In this document: piece after piece, positions 27,523 to 39,921 of the stretch
Layout of the letters: the number at the start of each line of letters is the position of its first letter
Position numbering within the stretch: the stretch's first letter is position 1
Assembly (NCBI RefSeq): GCF_010731715.1
Contig: NZ_AP022587.1
Span: forward strand, 5,084,001-5,148,000
Direction: 5' to 3'
DNA length: 64,000 nucleotides
Origin: Mycobacterium stomatepiae
GTDB lineage: Bacteria; Actinomycetota; Actinomycetes; Mycobacteriales; Mycobacteriaceae
Made by a program: the position numbers and the translations under genes
The notes under the pieces: model-generated
What the model saw: only the letters and a program-made list of their open reading frames with translations
The model's database searches: none
Told to the model about the DNA's origin: nothing

Positions 27523-28158
27523 GTGGCCGCCCCGGATAAAGAAGTACGCGCTCCCCGCGCGCGGATGACCGGCACCGAGCGCCGACACCAACTCATCGGC
27601 ATCGCCCGCTCGCTTTTCGCCGAACGTGGCTACGAGGGCACCTCGATCGAGGAGATCGCGCAGCGCGCCAACGTGTCCAAGCCGGTCGTCTACGAGCACT
27701 TCGGCGGCAAGGAGGGCCTGTACGCCGTCGTCGTCGACCGCGAGATGTCGGCGCTGCTGGACGGCATCACCTCGTCGCTGACCAACAACCGGTCCCGGGT
27801 CCGCGTCGAGCGCGTCGCCCTGGCGCTGCTCACCTACGTCGAGGAACGCACCGACGGCTTCCGGATCATGATCCGCGACTCGCCCGCCTCGATCAGTGCC
27901 GGCACCTATTCCAGCCTGCTCAACGACGCCGTCAGCCAGGTCAGTTCGATCCTGGCCGGCGACTTCGCCCGCCGCGGCCTGGACTCGGACTTGGCGCCGC
28001 TGTACGCCCAGGCGTTGGTGGGCTCGGTGTCGATGACCGCGCAGTGGTGGCTCGACACCCGCGAGCCCAAGAAAGAAGTCGTCGCCGCGCACCTGGTCAA
28101 CCTGATGTGGAACGGCCTGACACATCTTGAGTCCGACCCCCGCCTGCAAGACGAGTGA
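27523..28158 (+). CDS. TetR family transcriptional regulator (Rv1019-like)
   Basis: This is a 211-residue repressor with an N-terminal HTH at about residues 15-65 (ERRHQLIGIARSLFAERGYE, VSKPVVYEHFGGKEGLYAVV) and a helical ligand domain with TAQWWLDTREPKKEVVAAHL. It is nearly identical to M. tuberculosis Rv1019 as I recall it. The GTG at 27523 is taken as start. Upstream in-frame starts would run through the 58-bp repeats, which would add a variable extension; I think that is unlikely but it is not excluded. GATACC at 27508 could be a -10 box close to the start. Mfd follows after the convergent lysA-like gene. Confidence 0.93.
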   Translation: MAAPDKEVRAPRARMTGTERRHQLIGIARSLFAERGYEGTSIEEIAQRANVSKPVVYEHFGGKEGLYAVVVDREMSALLDGITSSLTNNRSRVRVERVALALLTYVEERTDGFRIMIRDSPASISAGTYSSLLNDAVSQVSSILAGDFARRGLDSDLAPLYAQALVGSVSMTAQWWLDTREPKKEVVAAHLVNLMWNGLTHLESDPRLQDE

Positions 28159-28165
28159 GCTGCGC

Positions 28166-28219
28166 GAGCGTAAGCCCACTGCGATATTTGGGCCGATTTT
28201 TCGCAGTGCGCTTACGCTC
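28166..28219. terminator. long hairpin between convergent tetR and lysA-like genes
   Basis: Arms at 28166-28184 and 28201-28219 pair in 18 of 19 positions (GAGCGTAAGC then CACTGCGA, with one mismatch between). The 16-base loop contains ATTTGGGCCGA. The hairpin begins eight bases after the TetR stop and ends 31 bases before the end of the opposite gene, so it can terminate both. The same loop sequence occurs in the hairpin at 39097-39170. Confidence 0.75.
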
Positions 28220-28250
28220 GGCGATTCGGAGTGGCCCCGCGAGGCCGAAT

Positions 28251-29600
28251 TCAACCGCAGTCGCGTGACATCAGGTCGGCGACCGTCTCCCGGCGAATCA
28301 ATTGGCGGACCCGACCGTCCTTGACGGCCACCAGCGGCGGCCGGCACACCATGTTGTAGTTCGACGCCATGCTGTGGTGATACGAGCCGGTGCAGGCCAC
28401 GGCCAGCAGGTCGCCCGGATGCAGGTCCATCGGTAGCTCGACATCGCGAGCGATCTCGTCGCCCGCCTCACAGTGCCGGCCGGCGACCGTAACCCGCTGC
28501 TTGAGCCCCACCGAATGCCGATTGGCCAGCGTGACCGTGTACTGGGCGCCGTACAACGACACCCGCGGGTTGTCGCTCATGCCGCCGTCGACCGCGACGA
28601 AGGTGCGACTACCCGGCTGTGTCTTGACCGAGCAGACGCGATACAGCGTCACGCCGGCCCGGCCGCTGATGGCGCGACCGGGTTCCACCACCAAGGTCGG
28701 CCGCGGGAAATGCTCGGCGGCGCAGGCCTCGTCCAGCGCGTCTTCGATGACGACGGCCAGGTCGTCGATGTCCAATTCGCGATCGCCCGGGACATACGGG
28801 ATCGCGTGGCCGCCGCCGATGTTCAGCTCGGTGAGGATGACGCCGTGCCGGGCACGGATATCGGCCATCGCGGCGATCATCCGGTGGATGGCCTCGCCGT
28901 ACAGCGCGGGGTCGGTGACCTGCGAACCGATATGGCAGTGCAGCCCGACCAGATCGAGGATCGGGTGCGCCAGCACCCGCTTGACCGCGTCGGCGGCGTG
29001 ATCCTGCGCGAGGGTGAAGCCGAACTTCTGGTCGCTGATGCCGGTAGTGACCGCGCGGTGCCCGTGGATGTCGATGTCTGGGGTCACCCGGATCAGCACC
29101 GGCTGGCTCTTACGGGCGCATCCCGCCAGGTAGGCGATCTCGATGTAGGAGTCCAGCACGATACGGCCGACCCCGGCCTGAACCGCCTGCTGCAACTCGT
29201 CGGGCGTTTTCGCGTTGCCGTGCATGATGATCCGGGTCGGGTCCACCCCGCCGGCCAACGCGACGGCCAGCTCACCGGCCGAGCAGACGTCGACACCCAG
29301 GCCTTCTTCGCGGGCCCAGCGCGCCACCGCCGTGGTCAGCAGAGACTTTCCGGCGTAGACGATCTCAGAAACTCCGGGGTCGCGCAGCACCTTGCGGTAG
29401 CGACGGGCCCGGTAACGGAAGTCTGTTTCGTCGATCACATAGGCGGGCGTGTGGAACTCGTCGGCGATGTCCGACAGCGGGACGTCGCCGATGCAGAGCC
29501 GGCCTTCCTCGTCGGAATGTGTAGTGGCAGGCCAGATCGCGGGATCGAGCCGACGCGGCGCCGCCCGACCGATCGAGGGCAGCATGTCAAGCAATGCCAT
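28251..29600 (-). CDS. PLP-dependent diaminopimelate decarboxylase-like protein (LysA paralogue)
   Basis: This is a 449-residue fold-type III decarboxylase of the LysA/ornithine decarboxylase family. The PLP lysine is K85 in VYAGKSLLTT. Family motifs include MHGNAK, LHCHIGSQ, LNIGGGHAIPY, VVEPGRAISG, VDGGMSDNPRVSLYGAQY and CEAGDEIA, the last a variant of the substrate-binding CESGD. Mycobacteria have their main lysA beside thrA (Rv1293), and I recall no gene here in H37Rv. This is therefore a paralogue whose substrate may be meso-diaminopimelate or a related diamino acid. It is divergent from mfd and converges on tetR. Confidence 0.9.
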   Translation of the reverse strand: MALLDMLPSIGRAAPRRLDPAIWPATTHSDEEGRLCIGDVPLSDIADEFHTPAYVIDETDFRYRARRYRKVLRDPGVSEIVYAGKSLLTTAVARWAREEGLGVDVCSAGELAVALAGGVDPTRIIMHGNAKTPDELQQAVQAGVGRIVLDSYIEIAYLAGCARKSQPVLIRVTPDIDIHGHRAVTTGISDQKFGFTLAQDHAADAVKRVLAHPILDLVGLHCHIGSQVTDPALYGEAIHRMIAAMADIRARHGVILTELNIGGGHAIPYVPGDRELDIDDLAVVIEDALDEACAAEHFPRPTLVVEPGRAISGRAGVTLYRVCSVKTQPGSRTFVAVDGGMSDNPRVSLYGAQYTVTLANRHSVGLKQRVTVAGRHCEAGDEIARDVELPMDLHPGDLLAVACTGSYHHSMASNYNMVCRPPLVAVKDGRVRQLIRRETVADLMSRDCG

Positions 29601-29707
29601 GACTTCACAGTGCGCCCGGCCGGGGCGCGATGGCGCAATCCTTACGATCCCTTGACGGCCCCAGGCACAATATTGACGTTGTTAGGCGCACCTAGAATGG
29701 GTGCATC

Positions 29708-33385
<3,678 letters not shown>

Positions 33386-33435
33386 ACGGTCGGACCATCG
33401 GGTTCGGCGATGACGAGGGAGGAGCGACAAGCGCC

Positions 33436-34536
33436 ATGATCGTCGTCTTGTTCGACCCCCGCCGTCCATCGCTGGTGCCTCTGCAAGCGATCGAGTACCT
33501 CACCGGTGAGATCCAATACACCGAGGAGATGCCCGTCGCGGTGCCCTGGTCGTTGTCGTCGGCGCGTCCGGTGGACACCGGGGATGACGCGCCGGTGTTG
33601 CTGTCGTCGGACCCCGACCATCCCGCGGTGACCGCGCGGCTTGCCGCGGGCGCCCGGTTGATCTCGGCGCCGGACACGCCGCGCGGTGAGCGGCTGGTCG
33701 ACGCCGTGGCGATGATGGACAAACTGCGCACCGCGGGACCATGGGAAAGCGAGCAAACCCACGACTCGCTCCGCCGGTTCCTGCTCGAGGAGACCTACGA
33801 GTTGCTCGACGCCGTCCGCAGCGGCAATGCCGCCCAGCTGTGCGAAGAGCTGGGTGATGTGTTGCTGCAGGTGCTTTTCCACGCCCGCATCGCCGAGGAG
33901 GCCCGGCAGTTCCCGTTCGACATCGACGACGTCGCGGCCACGCTGATGCGCAAGCTTGGCAACCGCGTGCCGGGAGTGCTTGCGGGCCAATCGATTTCAC
34001 TCGAAGAGCAACTGGCCCAATGGGAAGAGCGTAAGGCCGCCGAAAAACCCCGCAATTCGGTGATGGACGACGTCCATACCGGTCAGCCGTCGTTGGCGCT
34101 CGCGCAGAAGGTGCTGCAGCGCGCGCACGCCGCCGGTTTGCCCGCCGACCTGATTCCCGCCGAGATCACCTCGGTCACGGTGCGCAGCGACGTCGACGCG
34201 GAAAGCTTTCTGCGCACAGCGGTTTTGGAGTTCGTGGACACGGTCCGCGCGGTGGAGCGCTCGATCGCGGCCACGCGCCGCGGCGACAGCGTGCCCGAGG
34301 AGTTCGACGTGGCTCCGCTGGGCGAGGTCACCGAGGACGAGTGGCGCGAGCACTGGCCATCTGACGCGGCACCCGACGTCGACCTCGACGAGCCCGATGA
34401 CTACGACGACGAAGACGAGTCCGACGATGACGAAGACGAAGCCAAGGACGACGGCAGCGACGAGACCGACGGCGAGTCCGGCAAGGAGTCCAAGAAGTCC
34501 GGCAAAGGCGCCAAGCGCAGCCGAGACCGAGGCTGA
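33436..34536 (+). CDS. mazG: nucleoside triphosphate pyrophosphohydrolase MazG with charged C-terminal tail
   Basis: MazG hydrolyses (d)NTPs to monophosphates and cleans oxidised nucleotides. The MazG core holds the metal motif EETYELLDA and the LGDVLLQVLFHA helix at about residues 115-155, after an N-terminal tetrapyrrole-methylase-like remnant. The product is 366 residues against 325 that I recall for Rv1021. The excess is a tail from about residue 315, strongly acidic (repeated D/E such as DEPDDYDDEDESDDDEDEAK) and ending basic (KKSGKGAKRSRDRG). The GAC/GAA repeats behind this tail suggest replication-slippage expansion. Confidence 0.95.
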   Translation: MIVVLFDPRRPSLVPLQAIEYLTGEIQYTEEMPVAVPWSLSSARPVDTGDDAPVLLSSDPDHPAVTARLAAGARLISAPDTPRGERLVDAVAMMDKLRTAGPWESEQTHDSLRRFLLEETYELLDAVRSGNAAQLCEELGDVLLQVLFHARIAEEARQFPFDIDDVAATLMRKLGNRVPGVLAGQSISLEEQLAQWEERKAAEKPRNSVMDDVHTGQPSLALAQKVLQRAHAAGLPADLIPAEITSVTVRSDVDAESFLRTAVLEFVDTVRAVERSIAATRRGDSVPEEFDVAPLGEVTEDEWREHWPSDAAPDVDLDEPDDYDDEDESDDDEDEAKDDGSDETDGESGKESKKSGKGAKRSRDRG

Positions 34537-34803
34537 TGCCGATTTAGATCGCGGTCGCGGAATTGCTTATCAGCGATCGTCACGATGTTTGCCATTTTGC
34601 GCGGTCATGACGGGTAATCTGGCTTGTCAGTTGGTGGTTCCGAGTGCTCGGCATCGTTTGCGTTTTGCTAGCCACGGCAGGCGGCAGCTAAGCGACAAAT
34701 CGGCCGAAACCGGGTTCTGCCGGCGCGACGTAGCTGGTCACGGCGAAAGGTCATGGGACGATAATCAGTGGGTGACGTTTGTGTAGGGGAAGTTAAGGGG
34801 AAC

Positions 34804-35538
34804 GTGGTGTCGCCGAGGCGTTGGTTGCGGGCGGCCGCCGTGATTGGCGCGACCGCGATGCTGATGGCCTCCAGCTGTACCTGGCAACTGAGCCTCTTCA
34901 TCCCCGCCGGCGTGCCGCCGCCGTTCGGGGATCCCGTGCCCCCGGTGAACACTCACGCCAGCGGCCGGCCCGCCGACCAGTTGCGGGCCTGGGCGCTGCC
35001 CCGCGCCGCGGCCTTGGAGATCCCGGTTATCGCGCTGGAGGCCTACGCCTATGCCGCCCGGGTCGCCGAGGTGGAAAACCCGAAGTGCCATATCGCGTGG
35101 ACCACCCTAGCGGGCATCGGGCAGGTCGAGAGCCATCACGGCACCTACCGGGGCGCGACGCTGTCGCCGAACGGGGATGTGAACCCGCCCATCCGGGGTG
35201 TGCAGCTCGACGGCAGCGGGGGCAACCTGCGCATTGTCGACGCCGCGCAGGACGCCACCGACAGTCAGCCCGCGATAGCCCGCGCGATGGGCCCGATGCA
35301 GTTCATTCCCGAGACCTGGCGGTTGTACGGGGTCGACGCCCACAACGACGGCCGCCTCAGCCCCGACAACATCGACGACGCGGCGCTGGCGGCGGCGGGT
35401 TACTTGTGTTGGCGTGGAAAGGATCTCGCGACGGCCCGGGGATGGGTCACCGCGCTGCGGGCCTACAACAACTCCGGTGTCTATGCGCGCGCCGTCCGCG
35501 ACTGGGCCACCGCGTATGCGGCGGGTCACCCGCTGTAG
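34804..35538 (+). CDS. lpqU: lipoprotein LpqU, lytic-transglycosylase-like
   Basis: This is a 244-residue lipoprotein with lipobox ASSC, cysteine at residue 25. A transglycosylase SLT_2-type fold follows, carrying the catalytic glutamate in GIGQVESHHGTYRG, AMGPMQFIPETWRLYG and AAAGYLCWRGKDLATARGW. It probably trims peptidoglycan outside the membrane. GTG at 34804 has AAGGGG nine bases upstream and fits Rv1022 in length; an earlier frame start at 34768 is less likely. The 267 bases before it carry no gene but may hold its promoter. Confidence 0.93.
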   Translation: MVSPRRWLRAAAVIGATAMLMASSCTWQLSLFIPAGVPPPFGDPVPPVNTHASGRPADQLRAWALPRAAALEIPVIALEAYAYAARVAEVENPKCHIAWTTLAGIGQVESHHGTYRGATLSPNGDVNPPIRGVQLDGSGGNLRIVDAAQDATDSQPAIARAMGPMQFIPETWRLYGVDAHNDGRLSPDNIDDAALAAAGYLCWRGKDLATARGWVTALRAYNNSGVYARAVRDWATAYAAGHPL

Positions 35539-35602
35539 CAGGATGAATCGCTGAGCCAGGCTTTACGCTAAAGGCCGGCCGGGGCAAGCATCCGCACACT
35601 AA

Positions 35603-36916
<1,314 letters not shown>

Positions 36917-36947
36917 CTTGACAGTCAACGGGAAACGCTAGGTTTCG

Positions 36948-37643
36948 ATGCCCGACGCCAAACGGCCAGATCCGAAACGCCGCTCCCCGGCATCGCGCCC
37001 GGGGAAGGCCGGCGGTTCGGTCCGGCGGGGTCGGGCCGCCAAGCCGTCGTCCAAGCCGTCGTCGCGCACGTCGAAACTCGCGCAGAACGCCGCGGCGGCC
37101 CGGACGACCGCCGAGCACATCGTCGAACCCATCAAGCGCCAGATCGCCGAGTCCGTCGAGCAGCGGTCGGATCAACGGCTGGGCTTCACCGCGCGGCGCG
37201 CGGCCGTGCTGGCCGCGGTGGTCTGCGTGCTGACGTTGACGATCGCGGGCCCGGTGCGTACGTACTTCGCGCAGCGCACCGAGATGGCACAGCTGACGGC
37301 CAGCGAGGCCGCGCTGCGCCGCCAGATCGCCGAGCTCGAGCAGAAGAAGGTCAAGCTCGCCGACCCGGCTTACATTGCGGCACAGGCTCGCGAACGGCTG
37401 GGATTCGTGATGCCGGGGGATACGCCGTTCCAGGTCCAGCTGCCGGCGGCCGCGGCGGCGTCGCCGCAACCGGGCGCCGAGGCGGCGAAGCCGGCGAACA
37501 ACGCGCCGTGGTACTCCTCGCTGTGGCACACCATCGCCGATGCCCCGCACCTGCCACCGGCCGACGCCCCGGCTCCGCCGCCGGCCGAACCCGGGCAGCC
37601 CGCCCCGCCGGAATCACCGAAGCCCACGACGCCCGGTGGTTGA
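36948..37643 (+). CDS. FtsB/DivIC-like septum formation initiator (Rv1024-like)
   Basis: This is a 231-residue bitopic membrane protein. A basic, disordered N-terminus (about 80 residues) precedes a membrane helix (RRAAVLAAVVCVLTLTIAGPV), a short coiled coil (ASEAALRRQIAELEQKKVKL) and the conserved DivIC end PAYIAAQARERLGFVMPGDTP. A Pro/Ala-rich tail closes it. By analogy it bridges FtsL/FtsQ in the divisome. It starts 31 bases after eno and its stop overlaps the DUF501 gene start. Confidence 0.93.
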   Translation: MPDAKRPDPKRRSPASRPGKAGGSVRRGRAAKPSSKPSSRTSKLAQNAAAARTTAEHIVEPIKRQIAESVEQRSDQRLGFTARRAAVLAAVVCVLTLTIAGPVRTYFAQRTEMAQLTASEAALRRQIAELEQKKVKLADPAYIAAQARERLGFVMPGDTPFQVQLPAAAAASPQPGAEAAKPANNAPWYSSLWHTIADAPHLPPADAPAPPPAEPGQPAPPESPKPTTPGG

Positions 37644-38127
37644 TCGTGCCGACCTGGAAGCGGTGGCACGCCAGCTCGGACGCGAGCCCCGCGGTGTGCT
37701 GGAGATCGCCTACCGATGCCCCAACGGCGAGCCCGGCGTGGTGAAGACCGCACCGAAACTTCCTGACGGAACGCCCTTTCCGACGCTGTACTACCTGACG
37801 CATCCGCTTTTGACCGCGGCCGCCAGCCGGCTGGAGACGACGGGGCTGATGCGGGAGATGACCGAGCGGCTGAGCACTGACGCCGACGTGGCCGCCGCCT
37901 ATCGGCGCGCGCACGAGTCTTATCTGGCCGAGCGCGATGCGATCGAACCGCTCGGGACCGCGTTCTCGGGCGGCGGCATGCCGGACCGGGTCAAATGCCT
38001 CCATGTGCTGATCGCCCACTCGCTGGCCAAGGGGCCCGGAGTCAATCCCTTCGGGGACGAGGCGGTGGCGCTGCTGGCCGGCGAGCCGGCGATGGCCGGG
38101 GTACTGGATGGTGAGTTGTGGCGTTGA
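37636..38127 (+). CDS. DUF501 protein (Rv1025-like)
   Basis: This is a 163-residue cytoplasmic protein with the DUF501 signature: YRCPNGEPGVVKTAPKLPDG, FPTLYYLTHPLLTAAASRLE and GGMPDRVKCLHVLIAHSLAK followed by PGVNPFGDEA. Its function is unknown. GTG at 37636 overlaps the FtsB-like stop by eight bases, and its own end overlaps the ppx start by ten, so eno through ppx is likely one transcript with coupled translation. The conserved histidines and cysteine may bind a metal; this is inference. Confidence 0.93.
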   Translation: MVDRADLEAVARQLGREPRGVLEIAYRCPNGEPGVVKTAPKLPDGTPFPTLYYLTHPLLTAAASRLETTGLMREMTERLSTDADVAAAYRRAHESYLAERDAIEPLGTAFSGGGMPDRVKCLHVLIAHSLAKGPGVNPFGDEAVALLAGEPAMAGVLDGELWR

Positions 38128-39062
38128 GAGCGGCCGGTGTCGACTGCGGCACCAACTCGATTCGATTGCTGATCGCCGACGTCGGCGATGGGAAGCTGCG
38201 CGACCTGCACCGTGAGACGCGGATCGTCCGGTTGGGCCAGGGCGTGGACGCCACGGGCCAGTTCGCGCCGGAGGCGATCGAGCGGGCCAGGGTCGCGCTG
38301 GTCGACTACGCGGAGTTGATGAAAACCCATCGCGTCGAGCGGGTCCGGATGGTGGCCACCTCGGCCGCCCGCGACGTGAGCAACCGCGACGACTTCTTTG
38401 CGATGACGGCCGGCGTGCTGGGCGGCGTGCTGTCCGGCGCTGTCGCCGAGGTAATCACCGGAGCCGAAGAGGCCGAGCTGTCCTTTCGCGGCGCGGTGGG
38501 CGAATTGGACAGTGCCCGTGGGCCTTTCGTCGTCGTCGACCTGGGCGGCGGCTCCACGGAGATTGTGCTGGGTGCCGACGAGGTAGTGGCCAGCTACTCG
38601 GCCGACATCGGCTGCGTGCGCCTGACCGAACGCTGCCTGCACTCCGACCCGCCGACGGTCCAGGAAGTTGACGCGGCGCGCCGGTTCGTACGCGAACGGC
38701 TCGAACCCGCGTTGCGGACCGTGCCCGTCGAGGGAGCCCGGACCTGGGTGGGGCTGGCTGGCACAATGACCACACTGTCGGCGCTGGCCCATCACATGAG
38801 TGCGTATGATGCTGCGGCCATTCATCTTTCGCGGGTGCCCGGGGACGAATTGCTAGCGGTGTGTGAGCGGCTGATCGGCATGACGCGAGCCCAGCGCGCG
38901 GCGCTGCCCCCGATGCACGAGGGTCGGGTCGACGTGATCGGTGGCGGCGCGATCGTGGTGCAGGAGCTGGCGCGGGAATTGCGCGCCCGGGCCGGCATCG
39001 ACGAGCTGACCGTCAGCGAGCACGACATCCTCGACGGCATCGTGCTGTCGATCGCGCCGTAG
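38118..39062 (+). CDS. ppx: exopolyphosphatase/guanosine-pentaphosphatase (Ppx/GppA family)
   Basis: This is a 314-residue Ppx/GppA-family phosphatase of the ASKHA fold. The N-terminal phosphate loop is VDCGTNSIRLLIADV, the second loop VVVDLGGGSTEIVLG, and the conserved ITGAEEAELSFRG lies between. In M. tuberculosis Rv1026 hydrolyses long-chain polyphosphate. The start GTG at 38118 overlaps the DUF501 gene. The gene converges on kdpE across the hairpin region 39063-39188. Confidence 0.95.
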   Translation: MALRAAGVDCGTNSIRLLIADVGDGKLRDLHRETRIVRLGQGVDATGQFAPEAIERARVALVDYAELMKTHRVERVRMVATSAARDVSNRDDFFAMTAGVLGGVLSGAVAEVITGAEEAELSFRGAVGELDSARGPFVVVDLGGGSTEIVLGADEVVASYSADIGCVRLTERCLHSDPPTVQEVDAARRFVRERLEPALRTVPVEGARTWVGLAGTMTTLSALAHHMSAYDAAAIHLSRVPGDELLAVCERLIGMTRAQRAALPPMHEGRVDVIGGGAIVVQELARELRARAGIDELTVSEHDILDGIVLSIAP

Positions 39063-39096
39063 CGCCGTTCGCGCGGGCCCGCCAAGCGTTCGCTTT

Positions 39097-39170
39097 GAGC
39101 GTGCGTCCCGGGCGACATTTGGGCCGAATTCCCGCCGCGGGCGCGCACTCAAAACCCTTGACGCACACTC
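39097..39170. terminator. imperfect hairpin element between convergent ppx and kdpE
   Basis: The arm GAGCGTGCGTC at 39097-39107 can pair with GCGCGCACTC at 39141-39150 through G-U-tolerant pairing. It can also pair with GACGCACACTC at 39160-39170 in 10 of 11 positions, giving two alternative folds. The loop region includes ATTTGGGCCGA at 39117-39127, the same as the hairpin at 28166-28219. It likely terminates transcription from both sides. Confidence 0.55.
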
Positions 39171-39188
39171 GACACCGTGGCTGGACAC

Positions 39189-39869
39189 TCAGCCTTCGAA
39201 GCGGTAGCCCATGCCCGATTCGGTCAGCAGGTGTGTGGGATGCGACGGGTCGTCTTCGAGTTTGCGCCGCAGCTGAGCGAGATACACACGCAGGTAATGA
39301 GTTTCGGTGGCATACGCCGGCCCCCACACCTCTTTGAGCAATTCCTCGCGGCCGACCAGCTTGCCGCGATTGCGCACCAGCACTTCGAGCATGCCCCACT
39401 CGGTCGGGGTGAGGTGTACCTCGGCGCCGCCCTTGGTGACCTTCTTGGCGGCCAGGTCGACGGTGAATGCGTCGGTTTCGATCACCGGCTCGTCCACCTC
39501 GGAGGCCGCGGCATTGCGGCGCACCGCGGCGCGCAGCCGGGCCAGAAACTCGTCCATTCCAAACGGTTTCGTCACATAGTCGTCGGCCCCGGCGTCCAGT
39601 GCCTCGACCTTGTCGGAGGAATCGGTGCGCGCGGACAATACGATCACCGGCGCCGTCAGCCACCCCCGCAGACCGGCGAGTACCTCGATACCCGAGATGT
39701 CGGGCAGACCGAGATCGAGGATCACCACGTCGGGTTTGTGCTCGGCCGCGGCGCGCAGGGCGCCGGCACCGGTTGCCGCGGTCACGACCTCGTAGCCGCG
39801 CACCGACAAGTTGATGCGCAGCGCGCGCAGGATGTGCGGCTCGTCGTCGATCACCAAGACTCGCGTCAT
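39189..39869 (-). CDS. kdpE: KdpE response regulator
   Basis: This is a 226-residue OmpR-type response regulator that activates kdp in potassium limitation or salt stress. The receiver holds acidic pair D8-D9, phospho-acceptor D52 (VVILDLGLPD) and the lysine in VTKPFGMDEF. The C-terminal winged helix has VHLTPTEWGMLEVLVRNRGK and the RVYLAQLRRKLEDD recognition region. Its start codon belongs to the MIRU that joins it to kdpD, and the MIRU supplies the ribosome site (AGGAGGAG). It is the last gene of the kdp run. Confidence 0.96.
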   Translation of the reverse strand: MTRVLVIDDEPHILRALRINLSVRGYEVVTAATGAGALRAAAEHKPDVVILDLGLPDISGIEVLAGLRGWLTAPVIVLSARTDSSDKVEALDAGADDYVTKPFGMDEFLARLRAAVRRNAAASEVDEPVIETDAFTVDLAAKKVTKGGAEVHLTPTEWGMLEVLVRNRGKLVGREELLKEVWGPAYATETHYLRVYLAQLRRKLEDDPSHPTHLLTESGMGYRFEG

Positions 39870-39921
39870 GGGCGCCGCTCCTCCTCATCGCTGCGCTCTG
39901 CATCGTCGCCGGCGCGGGTCA
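39867..39921 (-). repeat. MIRU element joining kdpD stop to kdpE start
   Basis: This is a mycobacterial interspersed repetitive unit of about 55 bases. On the reverse strand it begins with the TGA stop of kdpD, continues with GACGATGCAGAGCGC and GATGAGGAGGAGCG, and ends in the ATG of kdpE. The stop-to-start layout is the same as described for MIRUs in polycistronic mycobacterial operons such as senX3-regX3. It also carries the kdpE ribosome-binding sequence. Confidence 0.85.

Noticed and set aside
34537..34803. c-di-AMP (ydaO-type) riboswitch ahead of lpqU
   Set aside because: Cell-wall hydrolase genes are typical targets, but the conserved ydaO sequence blocks were not found.
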